The translations under genes were made by a program, and so were the position numbers. Shown one piece after another: positions 8,320 through 18,883 of a stretch of DNA of 64,000 nucleotides. Below the pieces are notes generated by a model. The model saw only the letters and a list, made by a program, of their open reading frames with translations. It searched no databases and had not been told where the DNA came from. The DNA comes from Bacillus sp. FJAT-52991 (GTDB lineage: Bacteria > Bacillota > Bacilli > Bacillales > Domibacillaceae): NCBI RefSeq assembly GCF_037201805.1, contig NZ_CP147404.1, forward strand, positions 2,628,001 through 2,692,000, in the 5' to 3' direction. The number at the start of each line of letters is the position of its first letter. Positions within the stretch are counted from its first letter, which is position 1.

Positions 8320-9588
8320 TTACAGGTTTTTAATTAATTCATCTGCGAATTCAGAAGTTTTAACTTCTGTTGCGCCTTCCATTAGGCGAGCAAAGTCATA
8401 AGTAACGACTTTAGAAGCAATTGTTTTCTCTACTGATTTTGTAATCATTTGAGCCGCTTCATTCCAGCCTAAATGCTCAAGCATTAACACGCCTGAAAGA
8501 AGAACAGATGAAGGGTTTACTTTGTCTAAGCCAGCATATTTTGGAGCTGTACCATGTGTCGCCTCAAAAATAGCATGTCCAGTTTCGTAGTTAATGTTCG
8601 CTCCTGGAGCAATACCGATACCGCCGACTTGAGCAGCTAATGCATCAGAAATATAATCTCCGTTCAAGTTCATTGTGGCAACCACATCAAACTCTTTTGG
8701 ACGAGTTAAGATTTGTTGAAGGAAGATATCAGCAATCGCATCTTTTACGATGATCTTGCCAGTTGCTTCTGCATCAGCTTGTGCTTTATTAGCCGCTTCT
8801 GTACCTTGCTCTTCTTTAATTTTATCGTATTGAGCCCAAGTAAATACTTGATCGCCGAATTCTTTTTCAGCTAACTCATATCCCCAGTTTTTAAAGGCAC
8901 CTTCAGTGAATTTCATGATGTTCCCTTTATGTACTAAAGTAAGGGACTTGCGGCCTTCTTTAATCGCATAGTTGATCGCTGAACGAACCAAACGGCTTGT
9001 ACCTTCTTTTGAAACTGGCTTAATTCCAAGACCTGATGTTTCAGGGAAACGGATTTTGTTAACTCCCATTTCATTTTGAAGGAAGTCTAATAACTTCTTA
9101 ACTTCATCTGAGCCTTCAGCATATTCAATACCTGCATAAATATCTTCTGTGTTTTCACGGAAAATAACCATGTCAGTATCTTCTGGACGTTTGATCGGTG
9201 AAGGAACTCCATCGAAGTAACGTACCGGACGAAGACATACAAATAAATCCAGTTCTTGACGTAGCGCCACATTTAGTGAACGAATCCCACCGCCAATTGG
9301 AGTTGTTAAAGGACCTTTAATTGCAATTAAGTATTCACGAATTAAATCTAATGTTTCTGCCGGAAGCCATTCACCAGTTTTATCGAAAGCTTTTTCCCCA
9401 GCGTATACTTCTTTCCACTCGATTTTCTTTTCACCATTGTAAGCTTTTTCAACAGCTGCATCTAATACACGAGAAGCTGCTGCCCAAATATCAGGACCAA
9501 TTCCGTCCCCTTCGATAAATGGAATAACCGGATGATTTGGTACGTTTAACACACCATTTTGTACAGTAATTTTTTCGCCTTGAGTCAT
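8320..9588 (-). CDS. icd: NADP-dependent isocitrate dehydrogenase
   Basis: 422 residues, as in B. subtilis CitC/Icd. It converts isocitrate to 2-oxoglutarate and CO2 with NADP. Visible motifs include the substrate loop around the conserved serine ([19 protein letters not shown]), the metal-binding/catalytic NLNGDYISD region and the nucleotide-site segment [12 protein letters not shown]. Start ATG 9588 has a plausible RBS (GGAGG, 12 nt upstream). It is the middle gene of the TCA operon. A hairpin at 9614–9646 precedes it, which may allow icd and mdh mRNA to be processed from the citZ message. Confidence 0.97.
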   Translation of the reverse strand: MTQGEKITVQNGVLNVPNHPVIPFIEGDGIGPDIWAAASRVLDAAVEKAYNGEKKIEWKEVYAGEKAFDKTGEWLPAETLDLIREYLIAIKGPLTTPIGGGIRSLNVALRQELDLFVCLRPVRYFDGVPSPIKRPEDTDMVIFRENTEDIYAGIEYAEGSDEVKKLLDFLQNEMGVNKIRFPETSGLGIKPVSKEGTSRLVRSAINYAIKEGRKSLTLVHKGNIMKFTEGAFKNWGYELAEKEFGDQVFTWAQYDKIKEEQGTEAANKAQADAEATGKIIVKDAIADIFLQQILTRPKEFDVVATMNLNGDYISDALAAQVGGIGIAPGANINYETGHAIFEATHGTAPKYAGLDKVNPSSVLLSGVLMLEHLGWNEAAQMITKSVEKTIASKVVTYDFARLMEGATEVKTSEFADELIKNL

Positions 9589-9613
9589 CTTACAATACCT
9601 CCAATTCCAGAAT

Positions 9614-9646
9614 CAAAGGTTAGAGGCATAGGCCATCTAACCTTTG
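9614..9646 (-). other. intercistronic hairpin, citZ–icd
   Basis: CAAAGGTTAGA (9614–9624) pairs with TCTAACCTTTG (9636–9646), an 11-bp perfect stem with an 11-nt loop and no U-tract on the coding side. It occupies the 112-bp gap between citZ and icd. Confidence 0.6.
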
Positions 9647-9700
9647 TACTTACTTTATATATTACACCAATTTTTATTCATTTTGTAAATATCAGAATTA

Positions 9701-10816
9701 TTAACGCTCATTAATCGGCACAAATTTTTGCATATCTGGACCTGTATACTCCGCGCGTGGACGGATTAAACGGTTGTTTGAATATTGCTCTAAAATATGT
9801 GCTAACCAGCCAGATACACGGCTTACAGCGAAGATCGGCGTAAATAAATCATGCTCAACTCCTAAGCTGTGATACACAGACGCAGAATAAAAGTCTACGT
9901 TTGGCGGCAGATTTTTTTGAGATGTCACTAATTCTTCAATTTGTGTAGACATTTCATACCATTGCGGTTCTCCAGTGATTTCTGTCAACTTTTTAGACAT
10001 TTCTCTCAAGTGTTTCGCACGAGGATCACCTTTACGGTATACGCGATGACCAAATCCCATAATTTTTTCTTTGTTGTTTAATTTGTTTAAAATATATGGT
10101 TCTACATTATCGACTGAACCAATTTCAGAAAGCATTTTCATTACCTGTTCGTTAGCGCCACCATGAAGAGGTCCTTTTAATGCACTGATCGCTGCAGTCA
10201 CACCAGAATACACATCTGATAATGTCGCTACACATACACGAGCCGTAAATGTAGAGGCATTTAATTCATGATCAGCATGCAAAACAAGCGCTTTATCGAA
10301 AGCTTCCACTTCTATTGCTTCAGGCTCTTTGCCAGATAGCATATACAAGAAGTTCGCAGCTAGTCCAAGGTCTTTGCGTGGAGCAACTGGCTCTTGGCCT
10401 TTACGAATACGCGCAAAAGCTGTAACGAGCGTAGAAATTTTCGCTTGAAGACGAATGGCTTTTCGATAATTAGCCTCGTCAGTCATCACATCTGCTTCAT
10501 CATCATATAAACCTAATAAAGAGATTGCGGTACGTAATGCTGCCATCGGATGGACTTTATCAATAGGATACATTTTAAAGTGGTTAAATACTTCTTGAGG
10601 AATATCATAATTATTCGCTAATTGTTGCTTCAATTCATCCAGTTCAGTTTGTGTAGGAAGACGGCGGTGCCAAAGCAAATAAATAACTTCTTCAAAGCTT
10701 GCATTCTCTGCTAAGTCATCAATGTTATAGCCTGCATATGTAAGAGTATCATCAATAATGGAACTAACTGATGACGTTGTTGCAACTACTCCTTCTAATC
10801 CACGAGTTGTAGTCAT
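9701..10816 (-). CDS. citZ: citrate synthase II
   Basis: 371 residues, the length of the Gram-positive CitZ/GltA. It condenses oxaloacetate and acetyl-CoA. The active-site signature GFGHRVYRKGDPRAKHL, an upstream histidine in KGPLHGGANEQV and a downstream aspartate in PPNVDFYSASVYHSLG are seen, together with the three catalytic residues of the family. It is the promoter-proximal gene of citZ–icd–mdh. The 280-bp upstream region contains a GAGCAATTGCTC palindrome 63 nt before the start. Confidence 0.96.
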   Translation of the reverse strand: MTTTRGLEGVVATTSSVSSIIDDTLTYAGYNIDDLAENASFEEVIYLLWHRRLPTQTELDELKQQLANNYDIPQEVFNHFKMYPIDKVHPMAALRTAISLLGLYDDEADVMTDEANYRKAIRLQAKISTLVTAFARIRKGQEPVAPRKDLGLAANFLYMLSGKEPEAIEVEAFDKALVLHADHELNASTFTARVCVATLSDVYSGVTAAISALKGPLHGGANEQVMKMLSEIGSVDNVEPYILNKLNNKEKIMGFGHRVYRKGDPRAKHLREMSKKLTEITGEPQWYEMSTQIEELVTSQKNLPPNVDFYSASVYHSLGVEHDLFTPIFAVSRVSGWLAHILEQYSNNRLIRPRAEYTGPDMQKFVPINER

Positions 10817-11098
10817 AGGTTTTCTCTCCTTCGCCTTTAAATTTCCCCATGTACCTTTTCAAAACCATTATTGTAATCGAGCAATTGCTCAGCAACTTTG
10901 AAGTAAAAGTCAACATAGCTTTAAGAAAAGGTTGCGCTTTCATTTCTTATTATAAACAACTATCTATGTTTTGTGAATCGAAAGCGTCGAAAAATAGTCA
11001 AAAATATTTTGTTTTACAAATAAAATTAAGGATTTTTTCATGTTATACTGAAAAATTATTTACCTTCCTAATATTATACATTTAAAATGATGAAATAT
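10817..11098. other. citZ upstream region
   Basis: This 282-bp AT-rich spacer separates citZ from the DUF441 gene. It contains the perfect palindrome GAGCAATTGCTC at 10879–10890 and loose CcpA-like sequences near 10934 and 10981, each with three mismatches to the cre consensus. I found no convincing -35/-10 pair and no ORF. The operon promoter must lie here. Confidence 0.4.
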
Positions 11099-11563
11099 CT
11101 ATTGAAATATTTCAAATATTTTCATTGTTACGTACGCAATACCCGCTCCGATTACCGGACCAACAGCTACACCATTAAACAATGCTACTGCTGCGATCGT
11201 TCCTAACACAAGAGCGGTTGTAATATGAGGGTCCTCAGCTAGTAAAGTGATCCCTTGTTTACCTAATAAGGCAACTGCCATGCCTGAAACAAGCGCAATC
11301 CAAGCAGCTGGAGATTTGAGTGCTTCTTGCAGTTCTTTAAATCCAATCTCACCTGTAGCAATGGGAGCTAAAACAGCGATCGTAATAATCGTCACTCCCC
11401 AATTGATTCCTTTTGATTGGAACATAGAAAAGAGCTTTTCATCCGCACCAATTACTTTCATCACTAGTAAAACGGAGACAGCGATTAAAAGCGATTGATT
11501 CTTGGCGATGACACTAATAAACAATAATAACACTAAAAATAAATAAGGCTGTAACATAAACAA
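11099..11563 (-). CDS. ytwI: DUF441 membrane protein (YtwI-like)
   Basis: 154 residues, almost entirely hydrophobic, with about four predicted helices and glycine/alanine-rich segments (SGMAVALLGKQGITLL; GVAVGPVIGAGIAYV). These are typical of the UPF0756/DUF441 family, whose function is unknown. It lies between citZ and the divergent ytvI, the position of B. subtilis ytwI. RBS AGGAAGG precedes ATG 11563. Confidence 0.85.
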   Translation of the reverse strand: MFMLQPYLFLVLLLFISVIAKNQSLLIAVSVLLVMKVIGADEKLFSMFQSKGINWGVTIITIAVLAPIATGEIGFKELQEALKSPAAWIALVSGMAVALLGKQGITLLAEDPHITTALVLGTIAAVALFNGVAVGPVIGAGIAYVTMKIFEIFQ

Positions 11564-11677
11564 TCCTTCCTTTTATCAAATTCTTTTTTCTTTCTTCTGC
11601 TAAGTTTTATCCTTTTCTTCAAGCAACCAAACCGTTACAATAAGTACAAACATTTGCTTATTAACGGAGGTATGTGA

Positions 11678-12808
11678 ATGAATCCGGTCAACAGGGATAG
11701 ACTCGTCAGATTTTTGATTGTCGTTGTATCCACTGTCTTACTTTTTCTTGCTTTATATTATATCGCAAAAGTAACTTATCCTTTTATTATAGGATTCGCT
11801 ATTGCGTTTTTAATGAAACCCTTTATCCGTTTTTTAGAAAACAGAGCTAAACTCCCGCGTTCTGCAGCTGTAGTGACGTCAATCATCACCATTATCGCTT
11901 TGTTTGCTGGTCTAGTCACACTACTCATTGCTGAAATTGTATCAGGTGCGAATTATTTCGCTAGGGTTGTGCCAAATCATATCAACACAATGGTGAAATA
12001 TTTTGAAGAATTATTTACTTCTCAAATCATTCCTTTTTACGAACGAATATCCGGCATGTTCCAATCGTTAGGAACGGATCAGCAAGAGGCGATTTTAACG
12101 AACATCGAAAATGCTAGTGAAACATTCGCTTCCACAGCTGGAGATTTTTTACAAAACTTCTTTTTGAAGCTACCTAATTTAGTATCTTGGATTCCTGATT
12201 TTGCCACTGTGATTATCTTCTCTTTCCTTGCCGCCTTTTTTATTAGCAAGGACTGGGAACGACTTCAACAGCGCTTCTCTACCTATTTACCAAATAAAGC
12301 TTCTTTTAGCTTAATTCGAGTATTCTCTTCATTGAAACAAGCGCTGTTTGGTTATATAAAAGCAACGATGACGCTCATTTCTATCACGACGTTCATTGTA
12401 TTGATTGGTTTTCTTATATTAAAAGTCAACTATGCTATTACACTGGCTTTAATTACCGGCCTCGTTGATGTTCTTCCTTACTTAGGAACAGGGACTATAT
12501 TTGTTCCGTGGATTATTTATGAATTTATTACTGGGGATATAAGTCTTGCCATTGGGCTAACTATTCTTTACACTATCGTCGTTGTTCAGCGTCAAATTAT
12601 GGAGCCAAAGGTTTTGTCATCAAGCATTGGTTTAGATCCACTCGCTACCTTAGTTTCTTTATTTATTGGTTATAAGCTTGTGGGCTTTTTCGGACTTATT
12701 TTAGGTCCGGTGACATTAGTGATTCTCAAATCACTACAAAATGCCGGTGTATTTTCGGATCTTTGGAATTATATTATGGGAAAAGACATCCCTACGGCAC
12801 GAAAATAA
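11678..12808 (+). CDS. ytvI: YtvI family (AI-2E transporter superfamily) membrane protein
   Basis: 376 residues with several transmembrane helices. N-terminal helices (~12–70) are followed by a long soluble segment (~90–170), then C-terminal helices including a GLVDVLPYLGTGTIFVPW motif and a PLATLVSLFIGYKLVGFFGLILGP signature of the AI-2E/PerM superfamily. B. subtilis YtvI is a sporulation-associated member. RBS CGGAGGT lies 8 nt before ATG. It is divergent from ytwI and ends with its own terminator. Transport substrate unknown. Confidence 0.88.
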   Translation: MNPVNRDRLVRFLIVVVSTVLLFLALYYIAKVTYPFIIGFAIAFLMKPFIRFLENRAKLPRSAAVVTSIITIIALFAGLVTLLIAEIVSGANYFARVVPNHINTMVKYFEELFTSQIIPFYERISGMFQSLGTDQQEAILTNIENASETFASTAGDFLQNFFLKLPNLVSWIPDFATVIIFSFLAAFFISKDWERLQQRFSTYLPNKASFSLIRVFSSLKQALFGYIKATMTLISITTFIVLIGFLILKVNYAITLALITGLVDVLPYLGTGTIFVPWIIYEFITGDISLAIGLTILYTIVVVQRQIMEPKVLSSSIGLDPLATLVSLFIGYKLVGFFGLILGPVTLVILKSLQNAGVFSDLWNYIMGKDIPTARK

Positions 12809-12838
12809 AACGTCAGCATAAACGCTGACGTTTTTTAT
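12809..12838 (+). terminator. ytvI terminator
   Basis: AACGTCAGC (12809–12817), loop ATAAAC, GCTGACGTT (12824–12832), then T5. It begins immediately after the ytvI stop codon. Confidence 0.9.
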
Positions 12839-12843
12839 TTCAT

Positions 12844-12937
12844 GGCTTTGTGAAGCAATGGTGTTGATGACTCATTCATGCGAAAGGGCCAGTTTGCACA
12901 AATGAGTCAAACGTCAACACTACACTTCAACATAGCC
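12844..12937. repeat. MITE-like inverted repeat element
   Basis: Left arm 12844–12876 (ggctttgtgaagcaatgg…) is the imperfect reverse complement of right arm 12901–12937 (…acttcaacatagcc), with a roughly 24-nt loop. The right end runs into the fxsA stop codon. A copy of the right arm's terminal segment recurs at 56915–56941. No ORF is present; a non-autonomous mobile repeat is the likeliest explanation. Confidence 0.55.
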
Positions 12938-13326
12938 TATTTCATAATAATGATATTGCTTCCACCTTGGAACCAACGACGAAAAAATTTGTACAGAAGC
13001 GGCTTAAAATATTTCCTCGTGATCGGAAATAGTAATAAAAAGCCTGTTATATCTGTAATAAATCCGGGAGTTAATAGCAGAAGCCCTCCTACTAATATAC
13101 AAACGCCATCTATAACCGCATCTCCTATATACTGGCCGGTTTGAATGTCCGCTTTCAGCTTTTCAATCGTTCGTAACCCTTGTTTTTTTGCCAAATACGC
13201 TCCTAGAAAGCCGGTTCCTAAAATAAGTGAAATTGTTAACCAAATACCTAATGTTTTCCCAAAATACATCAATAGCCCAAGTTCTACAGCTGGAATAATA
13301 ATAAGGAATGGAATAATCACTCTCAT
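12937..13326 (-). CDS. fxsA: FxsA family membrane protein
   Basis: 129 residues from ATG 13326, preceded by AAAGGAGAATGATTCA; the longer frame upstream would swallow this RBS. The FxsA fold is visible: an N-terminal helix (IIPFLIIIPAVELGLLMYFG), a second helix (TISLILGTGFLGAYLAKKQGLRTIEK), a short amphipathic part and a third hydrophobic segment (VLIGGLLLLTPGFITDITGFLLL-like), then a basic tail. FxsA suppresses F exclusion of phage T7 in E. coli; the role in Bacillus is unknown. It follows pyk, as in B. subtilis, and probably belongs to the pfkA–pyk transcript. Confidence 0.88.
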   Translation of the reverse strand: MRVIIPFLIIIPAVELGLLMYFGKTLGIWLTISLILGTGFLGAYLAKKQGLRTIEKLKADIQTGQYIGDAVIDGVCILVGGLLLLTPGFITDITGFLLLFPITRKYFKPLLYKFFRRWFQGGSNIIIMK

Positions 13327-13401
13327 TGAATCATTCTCCTTTATAACCTTCAATCATGAATTTATTATAACATCCAGCCTGAAAATAGAGAAAAAAATAG
13401 C

Positions 13402-15165
13402 TTATAATACGTTTGCGTGACCGTTGTAAATGATTCCCCGAGCGGCATCAACCGTAATTTCCTGTCCATCATTCAAAATAGACACAGCTTTTTCCACACC
13501 AACAATCACTGGAATCCCTAAATTGATACCGACAACAGCCGCGTGACTTGTAAGTCCGCCTTCTTCTGTAATGACAGCAACACATTTTTCAATCGCCGGT
13601 ACCATCTCTTTATCTGTACCGAGCGTCACTAAAATGGACCCTTCCTCGACTTTCTCAAGAGCTTCAGCAGCATTTTTGGCAACCACCACTTTGCCGTAAG
13701 CGGATTTGCGACCAATGCCTTGTCCTTTCATCAAAACATCACCAACGATATGAATTTTCATTAAGTTCGTTGTACCCGATTCACCGACTGGAACACCTGC
13801 TGTGATCACGATTAAATCACCATGTTCGACAAGACCTGTATTCAAGCTTTGTTGCACAGCTAACTCAAGCATTTCATCCGTTGTTTTCACTTTCGGTCCG
13901 ATGTTTGGAAAAACTCCCCAAACAAGTGAGAGGCTTCGAGATATACGCTCACTCGAAGTAACCGCCACGATCGGTGCTTTTGAACGGTAACGAGAAATCA
14001 TTCGAGCTGTATGACCACTCTCTGTCGGTGTTACAATCGCTTTAACGTCAAGATTATTTGACGTATGTGCAACCGATTGTCCGATGGCATCTGTCATTGT
14101 ATGGCGATCACTTAATTTACTACGGTTAGTCAAAATATCCGAATAATTAAGAGCCGTTTCTGTACGGTCAGCAATATTATGCATCGTTTTCACCGCTTCG
14201 ACTGGGTACATACCAGCAGCTGTTTCTCCTGACAGCATGATCGCATCCGTTCCGTCGAAAATGGCATTTGCTACATCACTTGCTTCTGCGCGTGTTGGGC
14301 GAGGATTGCGCTGCATCGAATCAAGCATTTGTGTTGCCGTAATGACTGGCTTCCCAAGTACATTACATTTTAAAATCAAATTTTTCTGCACAAGTGGTAC
14401 TTCTTCTGCTGGAATCTCTACTCCTAAATCCCCACGTGCCACCATCAAGCCATCAGATACTTCAAGAATGCTATCAATATTGTCTACACCTTCTTGGTTC
14501 TCGATTTTTGGGATGATTTGAATATGGTCCGCTCCATGCTTTTCAAGTAATTCGCGGATTTCTAACACATCTGAGGGACGACGAACGAAGGAAGCCGCAA
14601 TAAAGTCAATGTCTTGTCGAATACCAAATTCAATATCTTCCGCGTCTTTTTCAGTGATTCCTGGAAGGTTGACAGACACACCCGGTACGTTAACGCCTTT
14701 TTTATTTTTTAATGTGCCACTATTTAATATTTTTGCCTGAATTTCATTTTGCTGTTGATCAATCTCAACAACTTCTAGAGCAATTAATCCATCATCAAGC
14801 AAAATCTTGCTTCCTTTTGTTACATCATTTATTAAACCACTATAGGTCACAGAAAATTTCTCAGGTGTACCAAGAACTTCCGCCATAGAAACAACAATAT
14901 CGTTGCCTGCTACTAATTCAATCGAGTCATTTTCCATATTATGTGTTCGAATTTCCGGACCTTTTGTATCCAATAATATGCCTACTGGTTTTCCTGTCAT
15001 CTCTGCTGCTTTTCGAATCGTTTGAATACGTAACGCGTGTTCCTCATGATTACCATGAGAGAAATTTAACCGAGCCACATTCATTCCTGCTTCAATTAAA
15101 CTCGTCAGCATTTCTAAGCTTTCACTCGCCGGACCAATCGTACACACAATTTTTGTCTTTCTCAT
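13402..15165 (-). CDS. pyk: pyruvate kinase with C-terminal PEP-utiliser domain
   Basis: 587 residues, the long Bacillus form. It makes pyruvate and ATP from phosphoenolpyruvate. The TIM barrel carries K/R-rich substrate segments and the signature around the catalytic lysine ([17 protein letters not shown]) and the metal ligands ([14 protein letters not shown]). Residues ~475–587 form the extra mobile PEP-utiliser domain ([21 protein letters not shown]) found in Bacillus/Geobacillus Pyk. It lies 28 bp after pfkA, with AGGAGGATAAAAA before ATG, so the two glycolytic control enzymes form one operon. Confidence 0.97.
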   Translation of the reverse strand: MRKTKIVCTIGPASESLEMLTSLIEAGMNVARLNFSHGNHEEHALRIQTIRKAAEMTGKPVGILLDTKGPEIRTHNMENDSIELVAGNDIVVSMAEVLGTPEKFSVTYSGLINDVTKGSKILLDDGLIALEVVEIDQQQNEIQAKILNSGTLKNKKGVNVPGVSVNLPGITEKDAEDIEFGIRQDIDFIAASFVRRPSDVLEIRELLEKHGADHIQIIPKIENQEGVDNIDSILEVSDGLMVARGDLGVEIPAEEVPLVQKNLILKCNVLGKPVITATQMLDSMQRNPRPTRAEASDVANAIFDGTDAIMLSGETAAGMYPVEAVKTMHNIADRTETALNYSDILTNRSKLSDRHTMTDAIGQSVAHTSNNLDVKAIVTPTESGHTARMISRYRSKAPIVAVTSSERISRSLSLVWGVFPNIGPKVKTTDEMLELAVQQSLNTGLVEHGDLIVITAGVPVGESGTTNLMKIHIVGDVLMKGQGIGRKSAYGKVVVAKNAAEALEKVEEGSILVTLGTDKEMVPAIEKCVAVITEEGGLTSHAAVVGINLGIPVIVGVEKAVSILNDGQEITVDAARGIIYNGHANVL

Positions 15166-15193
15166 TTTTTATCCTCCTAAACGTAGGTGTTTC

Positions 15194-16207
<1,014 letters not shown>

Positions 16208-16225
16208 CTATTTTAAAATAACAGA

Positions 16226-16238
16226 AAGGTCTGACCTT
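16226..16238 (-). promoter_or_regulatory. candidate GntR/FadR-type operator upstream of pfkA
   Basis: AAGGTCTGACCTT is a perfect odd palindrome with the GGTC-N-GACC core used by FadR/LldR/PdhR-type GntR proteins. It lies just downstream of a TATGAT-like -10 on the minus strand. A second site with the same core precedes the malic enzyme gene at 20168–20180. Confidence 0.5.
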
Positions 16239-16286
16239 CACAACGATGAATCATAGCTTTACCAATAAATAATAAAGTTTTAAAAT

Positions 16287-16300
16287 TGGAAACGTTTACT
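16287..16300 (-). promoter_or_regulatory. cre-like CcpA site upstream of pfkA
   Basis: TGGAAACGTTTACT matches the cre consensus TGWAANCGNTNWCA at 12 of 14 positions. It lies about 135 nt upstream of the pfkA start, upstream of the probable promoter, which would suit CcpA activation of glycolysis. Binding is inferred. Confidence 0.4.
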
Positions 16301-16332
16301 TTCTATATTTCTCTAACTAAACGAGCGTTCAT

Positions 16333-16374
16333 AAAAAAGAGAACAAGACCTATGTAGGTAGCTTGTTCTCTTTT
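16333..16374 (-). terminator. accA terminator
   Basis: GAGAACAAG (16339–16347) pairs with CTTGTTCTC (16362–16370), extended by A/T pairs, and is followed by a U6 tract on the minus strand. It separates the malic enzyme–gntR–accDA operon from pfkA–pyk. Confidence 0.88.
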
Positions 16375-16378
16375 CTTT

Positions 16379-17332
16379 CTATTCTTGCAAGTATTCACCG
16401 ATTTTTTTGTATTTTTCATAGCGCTTTTCTAAAAGCTCTTCAGATGATTGGTTCAATAATTCGGCTAAAGAGCTTTTTAGCACTGCGTCTATAAATTCCG
16501 CTTGCTGCTTGACGTTACGATGAGCGCCACCGCTTACTTCTGGAATAATTCCGTCAATAACACCAAGTTCTTTTAAATCGCCAGCAGTAATTTTCATCGT
16601 CTCAGCTGCTCGCTTCGCTTGAGAAGCATCTTTCCATAATAAAGCAGCTGCTCCCTCTGGAGAAATAACGGAATAAGTGGAATTTTCAAGCATAAACAAA
16701 CGATCTCCTACACCAAGAGCTAACGCGCCACCGCTGCCACCTTCTCCGATCACTATACAAATCACTGGAACGTCCATGCCTGCCATTTCAAATAAATTTT
16801 TAGCAATGGCTTCACTTTGTCCACGTTCTTCCGCCGCTTTCCCAGGATAAGCACCTTTCGTATCAATTAAACAAATGATCGGACGTTTAAACTTCACCGC
16901 TTGATTCATGAGGCGAAGCGCTTTTCGATAGCCTTCTGGATGTGGCATCCCGAATGTACGACGAATATTTTCCTTCGTGTCACGACCGCGCTGATGACCG
17001 ATAACCGTGACTGGAAGCCCTCGATATTTCGCCACTCCACCAACAATGGCCGCGTCATCGCCAAACAAACGATCTCCATGCAGTTCCATGAAATCTGTAA
17101 ACAAGTGTGCAATGTAGTCAAGTGTCGTCGGTCGCTCTGGATGACGAGCCATTTGGACGCGATCCCATGGTCTCATGCTTTCATAAATATCTTTCTCTAG
17201 CTTGCGCAGTCGCTCTTCAAGCTTTTCAATTTCCTCCGTTAAATCAACATCTGAAGTGGAGGTAAATTCTTTCAATTCTGCAATTTTCTCCTTTAGCTCC
17301 AACACCGGCTTTTCAAATTCTAATCCTATCAT
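16379..17332 (-). CDS. accA: acetyl-CoA carboxylase carboxyltransferase subunit alpha
   Basis: 317 residues, standard for AccA. With AccD it transfers carboxyl from carboxybiotin to acetyl-CoA, giving malonyl-CoA for fatty acid synthesis. A basic, coiled-coil-like N-terminus (~1–55) precedes the crotonase-fold domain with the oxyanion-hole glycines ([18 protein letters not shown]) and the family segment [27 protein letters not shown]. Its ATG overlaps the accD stop by 4 nt, so the two subunits are translationally coupled. Confidence 0.97.
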   Translation of the reverse strand: MIGLEFEKPVLELKEKIAELKEFTSTSDVDLTEEIEKLEERLRKLEKDIYESMRPWDRVQMARHPERPTTLDYIAHLFTDFMELHGDRLFGDDAAIVGGVAKYRGLPVTVIGHQRGRDTKENIRRTFGMPHPEGYRKALRLMNQAVKFKRPIICLIDTKGAYPGKAAEERGQSEAIAKNLFEMAGMDVPVICIVIGEGGSGGALALGVGDRLFMLENSTYSVISPEGAAALLWKDASQAKRAAETMKITAGDLKELGVIDGIIPEVSGGAHRNVKQQAEFIDAVLKSSLAELLNQSSEELLEKRYEKYKKIGEYLQE

Positions 17333-18201
17333 GCCAGTTCACCACCCGGTTGATGTATATCTAATAATAGACCGATTTGTTCCTTCATTTCATGACGATG
17401 AATAACCGCATCTAACTGACCATGCTTTAATAAAAACTCAGCTGTTTGGAAATCCTCTGGAAGCTTCTCGCGAATTGTTTGTTCAATAATGCGTCTCCCA
17501 GCAAAACCAATTAACGCTCCTGGTTCCGCAAAATTGTAATCGCCTAGCGAAGCAAAACTTGCAGATACGCCTCCAGTTGTCGGATGAGTCATAATAGAAA
17601 TAATCAATCCACCTTGGTCGCTAAAGCGTTTTAAAGCCACACTCGTTTTCGCCATTTGCATTAAAGACAAGACGCCTTCTTGCATTCTAGCTCCTCCAGA
17701 AGCTGTAAAAATAATAAAAGGTACACCAAGACGACCTGCTTCTTCAATCGCTCTCGTAATTTTCTCCCCTACGACAGACCCCATGCTCCCCATTCGGAAG
17801 TTTGAGTCCATAATCGCTACGACAACATCATAGCCATTGACTTTACCTACACCAGTTAAAATCGCTTCGTTCAGCTTTGTTTTTTCCCGATCTTTCTCGA
17901 CTTTCTCGATATAGTCTGGAAAACCAAGCGGATTCGTTGAGCGCAAGCTTTCATCTAACTCTGTAAATGTGCCCTCATCGATAAAAGAATCTCGACGTTC
18001 AAAGGCATTCATCCCATAGTGATAGTCACACTGCAAACAAACATGCATATTTTTCTTTAATTCCTTTGTATACATGATTTTTTTGCATTTTGGACACTTC
18101 TGCATAATCCCTTCAGGAACATCTTGTTTGCTCGCTGCAGAAGGAATGGTCGCATACTTTTTCTTCTTCGGCTTTTGCTTATAAAATAAATCTTTAATCA
18201 A
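17329..18201 (-). CDS. accD: acetyl-CoA carboxylase carboxyltransferase subunit beta
   Basis: 290 residues from TTG 18201. This start has GGGGGAGGA 6 nt upstream and gives the expected N-terminus (a short LIKDLF segment, then [10 protein letters not shown]); an ATG 30 nt further upstream lacks such a site. A four-cysteine zinc ribbon ([10 protein letters not shown] … CLQCDYH) is followed by the carboxyltransferase fold with [12 protein letters not shown] and [12 protein letters not shown] oxyanion motifs. It partners AccA and sits downstream of the gntR regulator and malic enzyme, linking NADPH supply and malonyl-CoA synthesis. Confidence 0.96.
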   Translation of the reverse strand: MIKDLFYKQKPKKKKYATIPSAASKQDVPEGIMQKCPKCKKIMYTKELKKNMHVCLQCDYHYGMNAFERRDSFIDEGTFTELDESLRSTNPLGFPDYIEKVEKDREKTKLNEAILTGVGKVNGYDVVVAIMDSNFRMGSMGSVVGEKITRAIEEAGRLGVPFIIFTASGGARMQEGVLSLMQMAKTSVALKRFSDQGGLIISIMTHPTTGGVSASFASLGDYNFAEPGALIGFAGRRIIEQTIREKLPEDFQTAEFLLKHGQLDAVIHRHEMKEQIGLLLDIHQPGGELA

Positions 18202-18267
18202 CGTGTATCCTCCCCCTGTAAAGGCTTTCAACTCGTTTAGTTGAGATTTCTATTCGTACTAGATGAT

Positions 18268-18879
18268 TTAACTAAGTTGCTTGTATGCTTCAAATATAGC
18301 TTGCATATTTTTCATTTTTAATTGTTCAATTAAGTGAAAGAAATGGGGCTTACTATTAACCATGCGATCTACTCGATAAAAGGAAGCAGCATAGTCCGAG
18401 ACAATCATCCAGATCTTTCTCAGCAACTCATTCCCGCACAATTCCATCATAGAAGAAAAGAACTCCTCTTCTGTATAATCATCGGTCTTCATTTCTTCTG
18501 CAATGATCGATAGTTCTTCTTCTAAGTTACCCTGTTGAATCACAAAAGATAGGCAACCAAGCTCCACGATTTCTTTCGTTCGGATGACATCCTGCTTCTT
18601 CTCATCCGTTTGTAAAATAAATGTACTAAGAAGTTCAATTAGCCGATGATCACGAAAGTCACGGAGAAAAGTTCCTTCTCCGCGCTTCGTTTCAATCAGC
18701 CCAAGCAATTCAAGTGCTCTAAGTGCCTCCCTGACAGAAGAACGAGCAACGGATAGCCGCTCCGATAGTTCTCTCTCAGAAGGAAGCTTATCACCTGGAA
18801 TCAAGCCATCTTCCAAAATGATGTGCCGGATTTGCCCGACCACTTTCTCAAACTTGGAATGAGAATGGGAGGATTTCAC
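18268..18879 (-). CDS. GntR family (FadR-type, FCD domain) transcriptional regulator
   Basis: 203 residues from GTG 18879, preceded by AAGGAG 9 nt upstream and starting 4 nt after the malic enzyme stop. The winged helix (~12–75) shows PSERELSERLSVARSSVREALRALE-type sequence with the GntR R-GEGTF wing. The all-helical FCD effector domain (~90–200) is short. FCD proteins sense small acids such as pyruvate, lactate or fatty-acyl ligands; the ligand here is unknown. Its place between malic enzyme and accD, plus a GGTC-N-GACC palindrome ahead of the operon, suggests autoregulation and control of this carbon-flow operon. Confidence 0.9.
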   Translation of the reverse strand: MKSSHSHSKFEKVVGQIRHIILEDGLIPGDKLPSERELSERLSVARSSVREALRALELLGLIETKRGEGTFLRDFRDHRLIELLSTFILQTDEKKQDVIRTKEIVELGCLSFVIQQGNLEEELSIIAEEMKTDDYTEEEFFSSMMELCGNELLRKIWMIVSDYAASFYRVDRMVNSKPHFFHLIEQLKMKNMQAIFEAYKQLS

Positions 18880-18883
18880 CCCA

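Noticed and set aside
10934..10995. Two cre-like sequences upstream of citZ (TGAAAGCGCAACCT and CGAAAGCGTCGAAA)
   Set aside because: Each has three mismatches to TGWAANCGNTNWCA and neither is symmetric; too weak to call, although CcpA control of citZ is known in B. subtilis.
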